A stretch of DNA of 64,000 bases from Rhodobacter sp. GTDB taxonomy: Bacteria; Pseudomonadota; Alphaproteobacteria; Rhodobacterales; Rhodobacteraceae. The stretch is taken from assembly GCA_020250175.1 (NCBI GenBank), contig JADCEN010000033.1:62001-126000 (forward strand), read 5' to 3'. The stretch's first letter is position 1. Each line of letters starts with the position of its first letter. The notes beneath the pieces are model-generated. The model did not search any database. It was given only the letters and a program-made list of their open reading frames with translations, and had not been told where the DNA came from. The position numbers and the translations under genes are program-made. This document shows, in pieces, positions 10,513 to 18,604 of this stretch.

Positions 10513-11528
10513 TGGAGTTCGGCCCGGTTGCGACAGACCAGGCGGAAGGAGCGATTCTGGCGCATTCGGTCATGCTGAACGGCCAGCGTCTGCGCAAGGG
10601 GCTGGTTCTGGGCCCCGCCGACACCGCAAACCTGCGCGCGGCCGGGGTTGCCCAGGTGATCGTCGCCCGGCCCGGCCCGGATGATGTGCCCGAGGATGCC
10701 GCAGCGGCACGGCTGGCGGCGGCGCTTGTGCCCGATCCGGCGGCGGCGGGCCTGGTGCTGACCGATCCCTTCACCGGGCGGGTCAATCTGAACGCGGTTG
10801 CCCCCGGTCTCGTCCTGCCGGATGCGGCGGCGATCCATGCGCTCAACCGGATCGATCCGGCGATTACCCTTGCCACGCTGGCCCCTTTCGCCCGTGTTTC
10901 GGCCGGAACGCTGGTCGGAACGGTCAAGATCATCACCTATGCCGTGCCGCAGGCCGCCCTCGCGCGGGCCGAGGCGCTGGCGCAGCGGGCGATCCGGGTG
11001 CAGCCGGTGATCCGGGCCAGTGCCGGGCTTTTGCTGACAGACGTGCCGGGCCAGCAAGACCGGCTGATTGCCAAGGGCCGCCGCGCTGTGGAGGCGCGGC
11101 TGCGCGCGCTGGGCATGACACTTGCCGGCGTTGTTACCGTCCCGCACGAGACCGATATAATGGCTAGGGCGCTGGCAGACCTGCCGGGCGAGATGCTGCT
11201 GATCCTGACCGGGTCGGCCACGTCCGATCTGCATGATACCGCGCCGCAGGCGGTGCGCGCGGCGGGCGGGACGGTGGCGCGGTTCGGCATGCCGGTTGAT
11301 CCGGGCAACCTGCTGTTTCACGGCCGCCTTGGGCCGCGCCCGGTGATCGGTCTGCCGGGATGCGCCCGCTCTCCGGCGCTTAACGGGGCGGACTGGGTGC
11401 TGGAACGCCTGGCCTGCGGGCTTGCGCTGACCGACGACGACATTGCGGCGATGGGCCTGGGCGGGTTGCTGAAGGAAATCCCGATCCGCCCGCAGCCGCG
11501 CGAAGGACAAGGGGGGGCGCATGGCTGA
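10512..11528 (+). CDS. Molybdopterin-binding domain protein (MoeA/MoaB-like)
   Basis: Contains a MoCF-type molybdopterin-binding domain in its second half (about residues 165-320, with LLILTGSATSDLHDTAP followed by VIGLPGCARSPALNGADW). This fold binds molybdopterin in MoeA and MoaB proteins. The N-terminal half is not clearly a full MoeA domain arrangement, so I would not call it MoeA itself. It may hand cofactor to the XdhC-like protein encoded immediately upstream. I chose ATG at 10512; a GTG at 10509 would add one residue. The 3' end overlaps the next gene by 8 bases. The 338-residue length is similar to related conserved proteins in this bacterial family. Confidence 0.85.
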   Translation: MEFGPVATDQAEGAILAHSVMLNGQRLRKGLVLGPADTANLRAAGVAQVIVARPGPDDVPEDAAAARLAAALVPDPAAAGLVLTDPFTGRVNLNAVAPGLVLPDAAAIHALNRIDPAITLATLAPFARVSAGTLVGTVKIITYAVPQAALARAEALAQRAIRVQPVIRASAGLLLTDVPGQQDRLIAKGRRAVEARLRALGMTLAGVVTVPHETDIMARALADLPGEMLLILTGSATSDLHDTAPQAVRAAGGTVARFGMPVDPGNLLFHGRLGPRPVIGLPGCARSPALNGADWVLERLACGLALTDDDIAAMGLGGLLKEIPIRPQPREGQGGAHG

Positions 11529-12156
11529 TCTGGTTCTGTACGGGCATCCCGACTCCGGTCACGCCTGCAAGGTTGCGCTGGCCCTGTCGCTTGCCGGTCT
11601 GCCACACCGGACGGTGTGGATCGACATATGGGCCGATCCGGCATCGAGACCCGCAGATTTTCGCCGCCTCAGCCCCTTTGCCGAAGTTCCCCTGCTGACG
11701 ATTGACGGGGACCCCTATGTGCAGTCAGGGGCGATCCTGCTGGAAATCGCCAGCCGGTTTCGCTGCCTGGGGGGAGAATCGCCAGACGGGCTTCGACGGG
11801 GGCGCGAAATCCTGATGTGGGAAGCCAACCGCATCGGCATGTGCCTGCCGCAGTTGAAAGAGGCGCGCCGAACCCGGGGAGAAGGCTTTCCACCCGGCGC
11901 GGTGGAATGGTTGCGGATGCGCTTTGACGCCGATTGCCACCGCTTCGGGCTGCTGCTGGGCGATGCGGCCTTCCTGCATGGTGACGCACCGGGAATAGGG
12001 GATTGCGCCGTCTGGGGCTATGCGCAATGGCTGGATGAGGCCGGGGTTGCACCAACACCGCCGTTGCAATCATGGCTGCACAGGATGCGCAGCCTTGCCA
12101 TGATGAAAAGCGCGACAGGGTTCTTTCCGCTCTACCCCGGTCCGGGACAGGCCTGA
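11521..12156 (+). CDS. Glutathione S-transferase family protein
   Basis: A 211-residue protein with a thioredoxin-like N-terminal domain (about residues 3-78, LVLYGHPDSGHACKVALALS, then the SPFAEVPLLTIDG loop with the conserved cis-proline and QSGAILLEIASRF for glutathione binding). A helical C-terminal domain (about residues 90-205) contains GDCAVWGYAQW. The active-site position near the N-terminus is serine (DSGHA), as in Ser-type or beta-like GSTs. Substrate is unknown. The ATG overlaps the preceding gene by 8 bases, so it is probably co-transcribed with the molybdenum cofactor pair. This linkage need not be functional. Confidence 0.88.
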   Translation: MADLVLYGHPDSGHACKVALALSLAGLPHRTVWIDIWADPASRPADFRRLSPFAEVPLLTIDGDPYVQSGAILLEIASRFRCLGGESPDGLRRGREILMWEANRIGMCLPQLKEARRTRGEGFPPGAVEWLRMRFDADCHRFGLLLGDAAFLHGDAPGIGDCAVWGYAQWLDEAGVAPTPPLQSWLHRMRSLAMMKSATGFFPLYPGPGQA

Positions 12157-12225
12157 TGCCCTTCCCTGGCGGGCACCTTGCAGTTGCCAGCCCGGCCTCG
12201 GGGTGCCCCTGCGGGGTGCTTGCTG

Positions 12226-12277
12226 AATTATCTGTTCACAAATATCCCACGGGGGTCCGGGGGTGTGAAACCCCCGG
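12226..12277 (-). terminator. Hairpin terminator plus conserved extragenic tail downstream of infC
   Basis: Read on the minus strand, an 8-bp G/C stem (12257-12264 paired with 12270-12277, 5-base loop) follows the infC stop. It is followed by a G-rich link and the tail GGGATATTTGTGAACAGATA (12229-12248). Nearly the same tail follows another hairpin after ridA (39387-39407), and a related one follows the Lrp-type gene at 19.1 kb. The hairpin is a credible transcription end. The conserved tail is a genome-type repeat whose role I cannot tell. Confidence 0.6.
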
Positions 12278-12288
12278 TCCGACCGCAG

Positions 12289-12828
12289 TTATTTCGGGCC
12301 GATCATCATCACCATCTGACGCCCCTCAAGGCGCGGCATGCTTTCGACCTTGCCGGCGTCGCCGACATCCCCGGCCACCCGGTTCAGCAAGTCGAGGCCA
12401 AGGTCCTGATGGGCCATCTCGCGCCCGCGAAAGCGCAAGGTGACCTTCACCTTGTCGCCCTCTTCCAGGAATTTCAGCACCGAGCGCATCTTGACATCAT
12501 AGTCATGGGTATCGGTCCCGGGGCGGAACTTGATTTCCTTGATCTCGATGATCTTCTGCTTCTTGCGGGCTTCGGCCTCGCGCTTTTGCTGTTCATATTT
12601 GAACTTGCCGAAGTCCATGATCTTGCAGACTGGCGGTTCGGCATTCGGAGAGATCTCCACCAGGTCCAGTCCGGCCTCGGCGGCCAGGGCCAGGGCGCGG
12701 GCGGGCGTCACCACGCCGATGTTTTCGCCATCGGCACCAATCAGACGGATTTCGGCAGAGCGGATGCGGTCATTCACACGGGGGCCCGTTTCGCGTTGCG
12801 GCGGGGCGTTGTGGGGTCTGCGGGCTAT
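12289..12828 (-). CDS. infC: Translation initiation factor IF-3
   Basis: Binds the 30S subunit and checks start-codon pairing. Both domains are visible: the N-domain from [15 protein letters not shown] through the linker [21 protein letters not shown] (about residues 75-96), and the C-domain through [17 protein letters not shown] at the end. I place the start at an ATA codon (12828), giving [15 protein letters not shown] and 179 residues. The only conventional alternative in frame is TTG at 12870, which adds 14 unlike residues. The ATA lies 8 bases after a good Shine-Dalgarno (AAAGGA). IF-3 genes often use a non-AUG/GUG/UUG start (AUU in E. coli) so that IF-3 represses its own translation. 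The same logic probably applies here. Confidence 0.93.
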   Translation of the reverse strand: MARRPHNAPPQRETGPRVNDRIRSAEIRLIGADGENIGVVTPARALALAAEAGLDLVEISPNAEPPVCKIMDFGKFKYEQQKREAEARKKQKIIEIKEIKFRPGTDTHDYDVKMRSVLKFLEEGDKVKVTLRFRGREMAHQDLGLDLLNRVAGDVGDAGKVESMPRLEGRQMVMMIGPK

Positions 12829-12848
12829 GGTGTGGTTCCTTTGATCAT
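12826..12848 (-). promoter_or_regulatory. infC translation start region with rare AUA start and overlapping mini-ORF
   Basis: On the minus strand, AAAGGA (12837-12842) precedes ATA (12826-12828) by 8 bases. An ATG at 12848 opens a seven-codon frame (MIKGTTP) that ends in a TAG overlapping the ATA as ATAG. The mini-ORF could couple translation to infC, or may be accidental. The rare start would make infC translation sensitive to IF-3 itself. Confidence 0.55.
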
Positions 12849-13000
12849 GTCCGTTCAGCGGCGGGCACAATAGACCCCGCAGGCCCGGCTTTCAACCGGC
12901 TTTTCGGGCCTTTGCGGCACCGCGTTCCGGTCTTTCATCGGTTCGCCGCAAGTGCCATATGCGCCCCAGGGAACAATCCCTGGGAAATGGGGGAAACCAC

Positions 13001-13507
13001 ATGAACAAACTCTGGCTTGTCGTTATCGCCGCCGTCGTTGCGATCGGCGCGTATTATCAGTTCAGCTATGTTCCGGCGCAGCGCGCCGCACAGGAAGCCG
13101 CAGCGGCTGCCGAAGCCGCCGCCGCCAAGGCCGCAGAAGAGGCCGCCGCTGCGGCCAAGGCCGCAGAAGAGGCCGCTGCCCAAACGGCCAAGGCCGCAGA
13201 AGAGGCCGCCGCCACCACAACCGGGGCTGCCACCAAGGCCGCAGATGCCGTCACCGATGCGGCAACAGGGGCCGTCGATGCCGTGACCGGGGCCGCAATA
13301 GGTGCCGGTGCCGCTGTCGGCGAAGCCGCGACCTGGGTCTGGGATGCAACCAAGCTCAGTTCCGAAGAAATCACCGAACGTATTGCGTCGGCCCCCATCA
13401 GCCAGTCGGTCAGGGACACGCTGACGGCGACCTACAATTCGGTGAAAGACAGCCCCGCTGCCGTTCAGGGTGTGCTGGACCAGCTCAAGCAGGCGATGGG
13501 TCTCTGA
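13001..13507 (+). CDS. Membrane-anchored Ala-rich coiled-coil protein, unknown function
   Basis: A 168-residue protein with a single N-terminal hydrophobic helix (MNKLWLVVIAAVVAIGAYY), then a periplasm-facing helical stretch at about residues 25-75 built from [14 protein letters not shown] repeats. The DNA shows three near-identical 20-base copies at 13127, 13157 and 13190, so the stretch grew by tandem duplication. A glycine/alanine-rich central segment and a small non-repetitive C-terminal domain (about residues 120-168, SSEEITERIASAPISQSVRD) follow. The ATG at 13001 follows GGGGGAAACCAC. I do not recognise the C-terminal domain. It could be a structural cell-envelope protein; low complexity limits any homology inference. 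Confidence 0.75.
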   Translation: MNKLWLVVIAAVVAIGAYYQFSYVPAQRAAQEAAAAAEAAAAKAAEEAAAAAKAAEEAAAQTAKAAEEAAATTTGAATKAADAVTDAATGAVDAVTGAAIGAGAAVGEAATWVWDATKLSSEEITERIASAPISQSVRDTLTATYNSVKDSPAAVQGVLDQLKQAMGL

Positions 13508-13656
13508 TCCGCCCCGGCCCCGGCAGCGCCGACCGCAACCGGGGCCAGGCATCCGCAATGGGCCTGCCCTGACGGTCCGCCCGGCCCGTTTCGCAGGGGG
13601 CTGCGCTGCCGGTTCTGCGCTTTGCCCGGCCAGCCGGATGACCGCCGCCTGCGCTG

Positions 13657-14481
13657 TCAGATGCCGTCGCCGACGAAGGCCTTTTCAACGACATAGTCCA
13701 GCGGTTCGGAATTGGCACCTTCGCGCAGACCGAACCCTTCCAGCACCGCCTTGACATCTATGTTGAAGGCCAGTGATCCGCAGACCATCGCGCGGTCCTG
13801 CGCCGCATCCATCGGCGGCAGTCCCAGGTCGGCAAAGACCTTGCCCGAGGTCAGGGTGTCGGTGATCCGGCCCATCTGCGCAGAGGGTTCGCGCGTGGTG
13901 GTGGGGTAGTACAGAAGCTTGCCCTCGACCATGTCGCCGATCAGCGGATCGTCTTTCAGCCCTTCGACCAGCGTGCGGCCATAGGCCAGCTCTGCCCTTT
14001 CGCGGCAGGTGTGCATCATGATGACCTGATCATAGCGCTCATAAGTATCCGGATCGCGCATCAGGCTGGCAAAAGGCGCAATGCCGGTGCCGGTGGCCAG
14101 AAACCACAGCCGCTTGCCCGGCAGCAGCGCATCCAGCACCAGCGTGCCCACCGCCTTGGGGCGCAGGATGATCTCGTCGCCCGGCCGGATATGTTGCAGC
14201 TTCGAGGTGAGCGGGCCGTCGGGCACCTTGATCGAATAGAACTCCAGCTCTTCATCCCAGGCGGGCGAGGCGATGGAATAGGCGCGCAGCACGGGTTTGC
14301 CGTTGTCGCCCATCAGCCCGATCATCACAAACTCCCCCGACCGGAAACGCAGGCTTGGCGGCCGCGTCACGCGGAAGGAAAAGAGGCGGTCCGTCCAGTG
14401 CTGCACCGCTGTCACGGTCTGGGCATCGGGCATACGGGCCTTGAGGGCGGCGGGCTGGGTCACGGCGGCAACTTCGGTCAT
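13657..14481 (-). CDS. fpr: Ferredoxin/flavodoxin--NADP+ reductase
   Basis: FAD enzyme that exchanges electrons between NADPH and ferredoxin or flavodoxin. FAD-binding motifs are RAYSIASPAWDEELEFYSIKV (about residues 70-90, RxYS type) and GPLTSKLQHIRPGDE. NADP-binding motifs are LATGTGIAPFASLMRD and MVCGSLAFN. The protein ends in EKAFVGDGI, a C-terminus typical of the bacterial subclass rather than the plastid type that ends in tyrosine. I used ATG at 14481 (MTEVAAVTQP), giving 274 residues. It lies just downstream of the DUF934-cysH-cysI genes in the same direction. It may supply electrons to the sulfite reductase, since no cysJ flavoprotein is present. Confidence 0.95.
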   Translation of the reverse strand: MTEVAAVTQPAALKARMPDAQTVTAVQHWTDRLFSFRVTRPPSLRFRSGEFVMIGLMGDNGKPVLRAYSIASPAWDEELEFYSIKVPDGPLTSKLQHIRPGDEIILRPKAVGTLVLDALLPGKRLWFLATGTGIAPFASLMRDPDTYERYDQVIMMHTCRERAELAYGRTLVEGLKDDPLIGDMVEGKLLYYPTTTREPSAQMGRITDTLTSGKVFADLGLPPMDAAQDRAMVCGSLAFNIDVKAVLEGFGLREGANSEPLDYVVEKAFVGDGI

Positions 14482-14532
14482 GTCAATCGGCCTTCGCAAT
14501 ACGCCAGACGCGCCTGCAGGGGAACCCCGTTT

Positions 14533-14949
14533 TCAGGCTCGCAGCCGCGCCTGGTAATCATGAGCCCGCCAGTCTGCGCGGAATTGCCACTGGTCTTCCG
14601 GCTGGCGCGCGGCCAGGTCTGCGGAAATCTCGACCTCGTCAAAGCCGCAGCGGCGGGCCATGGCATATTGGTCGGCAATGACATGGCCCTGTGCGCGCAG
14701 CCGCCCGGCAAAGCCCATCTCGCGCAAACGGCGGCCCAGGGTAAAGCCGCGCCCGTCCGAAAAGACCGGAAAGGCAATGCGGATCATGGCAATATCCGCC
14801 AGGCGGTTGGACAGGCGCGCCGGATCATCGGTATTTGCCAGATCAATGCAGCGGGCGTCGCCGAAAGTGCTGTCGGCCAGCGGCACAAAGCCGCCCTGCC
14901 AGTCATCGGCGGCAAAGCCGGTATCGGTGACAATGACAGGCGCGGTCAT
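14533..14949 (-). CDS. DUF934 family protein of the sulfate-assimilation operon
   Basis: A 138-residue soluble protein with the conserved DUF934 core (DIAMIRIAFPVFSDGRGFT followed by LRAQGHVIADQYAMARRCGFDEVEI). Members are nearly always encoded between cysH/cysI and related sulfur genes in alpha- and betaproteobacteria, but the biochemical role is not established. The ATG at 14949 overlaps the cysH stop by 4 bases, so translation is coupled. Its position between cysH and fpr fits a role in sulfite reduction or its electron supply; that part is inference. Confidence 0.9.
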   Translation of the reverse strand: MTAPVIVTDTGFAADDWQGGFVPLADSTFGDARCIDLANTDDPARLSNRLADIAMIRIAFPVFSDGRGFTLGRRLREMGFAGRLRAQGHVIADQYAMARRCGFDEVEISADLAARQPEDQWQFRADWRAHDYQARLRA

Positions 14950-15701
14950 GTGGCGGTTCCTTGCGCAAGCGGGCCGCGCACGGCGCGCCCGTTGATGAAA
15001 TGAATGCCGCATTCGGTCTTGGCGCTGCCGCGCCAGCGGCCCGCACGCGGGTCCTCGCCGGGGGCGACCGGGCTGGTGCAAGGCGCACAGCCGATGGATG
15101 GATAGCCCTTGGCCACCAGCGGGTGACGCGGCAGGCGGTTGTTGATCATGTAGTCCTGCAGGTCCTCGCGGCCCCAATGCGCCAGCGGATTGACCTTGAT
15201 CCGCAGATGCCCTTCGGCCTCAAAGAACTCCACCGTCGCCCGTGTGCTGCCCTGGAACCGCTTGCGCCCCGTGATCCAGGCGTCATAGCCCTGCAGGGCG
15301 CGTTCCAGCGGTTCGGTCTTGCGCAGGGCACAGCAGGCATCGGTGTTGAACCGGTGCAGCGTGTTGTCGGGGTCCTCAAAGGCCAGCCGCGCCGGGTCTG
15401 CCCTGACCGTGACGATATTGGTCAGACCCAGCTTTTCGGCCACCTCCTGCTGATAGGCCAGGGTTTCGGCAAAGAGCATCTGCGTGTCGATGAACAGCAC
15501 CGGCGTGGTGCGGTCGATCACCGCGATCATGTGCAAAAGCACCACCGATTCCGCCCCGAACGAGGATACAAGCGCTGTGCGCCCGACATCGGGATCACCC
15601 AGCGCATGTTCCAGAACCGACACCGCCGCGTGATTGCGGTAGCGGTGGTTCAGTTCGGCCACCTTGTCGCCAAGGCTGGCAAAGACCGGATCAAGCGGCA
15701 T
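14946..15701 (-). CDS. cysH: Adenylylsulfate (APS/PAPS) reductase
   Basis: Reduces activated sulfate to sulfite. The 251-residue protein has the PP-loop-like nucleotide site (ALVSSFGAESVVLLHM) and the catalytic C-terminal cysteine in TECGIHF. It also has both cysteine pairs, CC in NTDACCALRK and CxxC in IGCAPCTS. Those pairs bind a [4Fe-4S] cluster and mark the assimilatory APS-reducing type rather than the cluster-free PAPS enzyme. I used ATG 15701 (MPLDPVFASLGDK), since the longer open frame to 15854 lies inside cysI. It overlaps cysI by 11 bases and DUF934 by 4, so it is in the middle of one operon. Confidence 0.96.
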   Translation of the reverse strand: MPLDPVFASLGDKVAELNHRYRNHAAVSVLEHALGDPDVGRTALVSSFGAESVVLLHMIAVIDRTTPVLFIDTQMLFAETLAYQQEVAEKLGLTNIVTVRADPARLAFEDPDNTLHRFNTDACCALRKTEPLERALQGYDAWITGRKRFQGSTRATVEFFEAEGHLRIKVNPLAHWGREDLQDYMINNRLPRHPLVAKGYPSIGCAPCTSPVAPGEDPRAGRWRGSAKTECGIHFINGRAVRGPLAQGTAT

Positions 15702-17361
15702 CCTGCGCCCCTTCGTCGGGGTAAAGCGCCGCCTTGAAAGGGCCCATGCCGGTGCGGCGGAAGGTTTCAAGGAAGGTTTCGTGCGGCGATTGGCGGATTG
15801 CCAGATAGGCGGTGATGATCCGCCCGATGGCGGGCAGGATCTGGTCATAGGCAAAGCCCGGCCCGGCCCGCTCGCCGATCACGGCGGTTTCGGTGCCATC
15901 GCCACCCAGGGTGATCTGGTAGTTTTCCACGCCTGCCCGGTCCAGCCCGAGAATGCCGATATGCCCGACATGGTGATGCCCGCAGGCATTGATGCAGCCG
16001 CTGATCTTGATCTTCAGCGGGCCGATGTCATGCTCCAGCTTCAGCGCGTCGAAATGCCGGGCGATGTCCTGGGCCACCGGAATGGACCGCGCCGTCGCCA
16101 GCGCGCAGTAATCCATGCCGGGGCAAGCGATGATGTCCGAGATCAGCCCGACATTGGCCGTACCCAGCCGCGCCTGCACCAGCGCGGCATGAACTGCCGG
16201 CAGGTCCGACTTGTGGACATGCGGCAGGATCACGTTCTGCTCGTGGCTGATGCGCAATTCGGAATGCCCGTAACGTTCGGCCAGATCGGCCAGCAGCCGC
16301 ATCTGGTCGCCCGTGGCATCGCCGGGGGTTTCGCCATGGGCCTTCAGGCTGACCGTGACGATGGCGTATTGCGGGTTGCGGTGCAGCGCCAGGTTGGTAT
16401 CGGCCCAGGCGCGGAACAGCGGATCGGCGGCGCGGAAGGCGTCATAGACCCCTGTCGGCGCGTCGCGGAACGCGGGTGGCGCAAAGGCGGCTTCGATTTC
16501 GGCCAGAAGCGCCTGGTCGTGACCGACAAACTGCGGGCGGATCTGCGCGAAGCGGTCTTCGATCAGCCGGGTCATCTCTTCGACGCCGGTTTCATGCACG
16601 GTGATCTTGATGCGCGCCTTGTACTTGTTGTCGCGCCGGCCAAGCATGTTGTACACGCTCAGGATCGCCTCGACATAAGGCAAGAGATCGGCCTTGGGCA
16701 GAAACGCCCGCACCTTGTGGCCGATCATCGGCGTGCGGCCCAGCCCGCCGCCCACGATCACCTCGAACCCCGGTTCCCCGGCCGCGTTGCGCAGCATGCG
16801 CAGGCCGATGTCATGGGCGCGCGTCACCGCACGGTCATGCGGGCTGCCGGTGACGGCGATCTTGAACTTGCGCGGCAGAAACTGGAATTCCGGATGGTCG
16901 GTCGACCATTGCCGCAGCAGCTCTGCCACCGGGCGCGGGTCTTCGATTTCATCCGCAGCGGCCCCGGCGAAATGATCTGCCGTCACGTTGCGCACGCAGT
17001 TGCCGCTGGTCTGGATGGCATGCATGCCCACATCGGCCAGCGCCGACAGGATGGCGGGCACATCTTCCAGCTTCGGCCAGTTGAACTGGATGTTCTGGCG
17101 CGTGGTGAAATGGCCGTATCCCTTGTCCCAGCGGTCGGCGATCATCCCAAGCTGGCGCATCTGGCGCGGGTTCAGCGTGCCATAGGGAATGGCCACGCGC
17201 AGCATATAGGCATGCAGTTGCAGATAAAGGCCGTTCATCAGCCGCAGCGGGCGGAATTCCTCTTCGGTGAGTGATCCGTCAAGCCGCCGCGCGACCTGTC
17301 CTGCGAACTGCGCCACCCGTGCCCGCACGAAGGCGTCATCGAAGTCTGAATAATCATACAT
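15691..17361 (-). CDS. cysI: Nitrite/sulfite reductase hemoprotein
   Basis: Six-electron reduction of sulfite to sulfide with a coupled siroheme and [4Fe-4S] cluster. The 556-residue protein has the two ferredoxin-like halves (FTTRQNIQFNWPKLEDVP in the first). The cluster/siroheme cysteines lie in CPGMDYCALATARS and SGCINACGHHHVGHIG near the C-terminus. Given the cysH, DUF2849 and cobA neighbours, sulfite is the likely substrate. No CysJ-type flavoprotein is nearby, so electrons probably come from reduced ferredoxin, perhaps through fpr. The ATG at 17361 gives MYDYSDFDDAFV, a typical start in this family. Confidence 0.95.
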   Translation of the reverse strand: MYDYSDFDDAFVRARVAQFAGQVARRLDGSLTEEEFRPLRLMNGLYLQLHAYMLRVAIPYGTLNPRQMRQLGMIADRWDKGYGHFTTRQNIQFNWPKLEDVPAILSALADVGMHAIQTSGNCVRNVTADHFAGAAADEIEDPRPVAELLRQWSTDHPEFQFLPRKFKIAVTGSPHDRAVTRAHDIGLRMLRNAAGEPGFEVIVGGGLGRTPMIGHKVRAFLPKADLLPYVEAILSVYNMLGRRDNKYKARIKITVHETGVEEMTRLIEDRFAQIRPQFVGHDQALLAEIEAAFAPPAFRDAPTGVYDAFRAADPLFRAWADTNLALHRNPQYAIVTVSLKAHGETPGDATGDQMRLLADLAERYGHSELRISHEQNVILPHVHKSDLPAVHAALVQARLGTANVGLISDIIACPGMDYCALATARSIPVAQDIARHFDALKLEHDIGPLKIKISGCINACGHHHVGHIGILGLDRAGVENYQITLGGDGTETAVIGERAGPGFAYDQILPAIGRIITAYLAIRQSPHETFLETFRRTGMGPFKAALYPDEGAQDAA

Positions 17362-17416
17362 GGTGGCTGGCCTTGCGACAGGGGGGCTTGCGAAAAGGGG
17401 GATCAGACAGGGGGCA

Positions 17417-17719
17417 TCAGGTCAGGTCGGCCTGCTTGCCGTGCGGATAGTTCGATGGTCCGCGCGCGCGGAAGGCCTCGCGGAAATGCACCGGCTCCGG
17501 CCCGTCGGGCCCGGGCCTTGCATCGGCCAGACAGACCCCGACCACAGTCAGCTTTTGTGCGGCGGCAAAATGCAGACGCAGCTCCGCCGCAGCCTCGTCC
17601 GTGATCAGCTCTGCCTCGCGGTGCAGGCGCGACCAGCGGTCATCGGGCGTCAGATAGACGACATCGCCCAGGCGCAGGTCATTTGCGGTGACGACCTTTG
17701 GCGTGAACCGGCCCTTCAT
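17417..17719 (-). CDS. DUF2849 family protein
   Basis: A 100-residue protein with the DUF2849 pattern (VVTANDLRLGDVVYLTPDDR and the C-terminal FREAFRARGPSNY). This family is a constant neighbour of cysI and siroheme genes in alphaproteobacteria but has no established activity. A role in the sulfite reductase system is inferred only from position. Its ATG overlaps the stop of the upstream methyltransferase gene by 4 bases (17716-17719), and a gap of 55 bases separates it from cysI. Confidence 0.88.
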   Translation of the reverse strand: MKGRFTPKVVTANDLRLGDVVYLTPDDRWSRLHREAELITDEAAAELRLHFAAAQKLTVVGVCLADARPGPDGPEPVHFREAFRARGPSNYPHGKQADLT

Positions 17720-18498
17720 GACCGCGCCTTTTTCAACCGGGACAGGGCTGCGGCGGCGCGGCGCGGTGCCAGGCCGTAAAGCAGGATGGCAGGCCCCGAA
17801 ATGTCACCCAGCGCGTCCGGCAGGCCGGCCAGCGACGTGGCCACAGTGCGCTCATCGGCGCGCGAGGCATTTTCCACGATGGTGACGGGTGTATCGGCAG
17901 CGGCCCCGTGCATCATCAGGCGGCCCTGCAGGAAGCGGGCAGATTTCTTGCCCATGTAGATCGCCGTAACCTCGCCGCGGCGGGCCATGCCGCGCCAGTC
18001 CTGCTCGGCAAAGCCGGCCATGTCGTGCCCGGTCACGATCCGGACCGAGGCATTGCGCCCCCGGCGTGTCAGGCTTTGACCGATCGCCGCCGCCGCCGCG
18101 ACGGCCGCCGTCAGGCCTGGCACGATCGACCATGGAAGGCCCGCACGGTCCAGCGCCTCGATCTCTTCATCAAGACGGCCGAAAATGCCGCAATCGCCGC
18201 CCTTCAGGCGCACCACGCGCCGTCCCCGCCGTGCCTCGGCCACGATCAGCGCGTTGATGTCTTTCTGCGCGGCCGACGGCCCGAACCCGGTTTTGCCCAC
18301 ATCCACAAGCACCGCCGCCGGGTTCGACAGCGCCAGAACGCCTGACCCGGCCAACCTGTCATGAATGACCACCTCTGCCTGCTGCAGCGCCCTCAGCGCC
18401 TTCAGCGTCAGGTGATCCGGGTCACCCGGACCGGCCCCGACAAAGGTGACACTGCCGGGCGCGGCGACGGAAACGGCAGGGGCGGCAAGGTCGAACAT
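17716..18498 (-). CDS. cobA: Uroporphyrinogen-III C-methyltransferase (siroheme synthesis)
   Basis: Uses S-adenosylmethionine to convert uroporphyrinogen III to precorrin-2, the branch point to siroheme and cobalamin. Family motifs are GSVTFVGAGPGDPDHLTLKA, AEVVIHDRLAG, VVRLKGGDCGIFGR and VPGLTAAVAAAAAIGQSLT. At 260 residues it corresponds to the methyltransferase domain alone. The dehydrogenase/ferrochelatase domain of CysG is absent here and must be encoded elsewhere. The start at 18498 (MFDLAAPAVS) leaves 147 bases to the divergent Lrp-type gene. It is the first gene of the operon cobA-DUF2849-cysI-cysH-DUF934(-fpr), so siroheme supply is tied to sulfite reductase. Confidence 0.93.
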   Translation of the reverse strand: MFDLAAPAVSVAAPGSVTFVGAGPGDPDHLTLKALRALQQAEVVIHDRLAGSGVLALSNPAAVLVDVGKTGFGPSAAQKDINALIVAEARRGRRVVRLKGGDCGIFGRLDEEIEALDRAGLPWSIVPGLTAAVAAAAAIGQSLTRRGRNASVRIVTGHDMAGFAEQDWRGMARRGEVTAIYMGKKSARFLQGRLMMHGAAADTPVTIVENASRADERTVATSLAGLPDALGDISGPAILLYGLAPRRAAAALSRLKKARS

Positions 18499-18604
18499 CT
18501 GATCGGGGTCCGGCTGTACAGGCAATTGCAGCACCAGAATAGGACATTTTTCCGGTCCTGCGCCAGTGGCCCTTGCAGATAAGGACGTTCGTTCCCATTC
18601 TGGC

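Noticed and set aside
13127..13209. Three near-identical 20-base units at 30-33-base spacing that could suggest a CRISPR array.
   Set aside because: The repeats are in frame and encode KAAEEA-type heptads of a coiled coil, with spacers of 10-13 bases; no cas genes are present.
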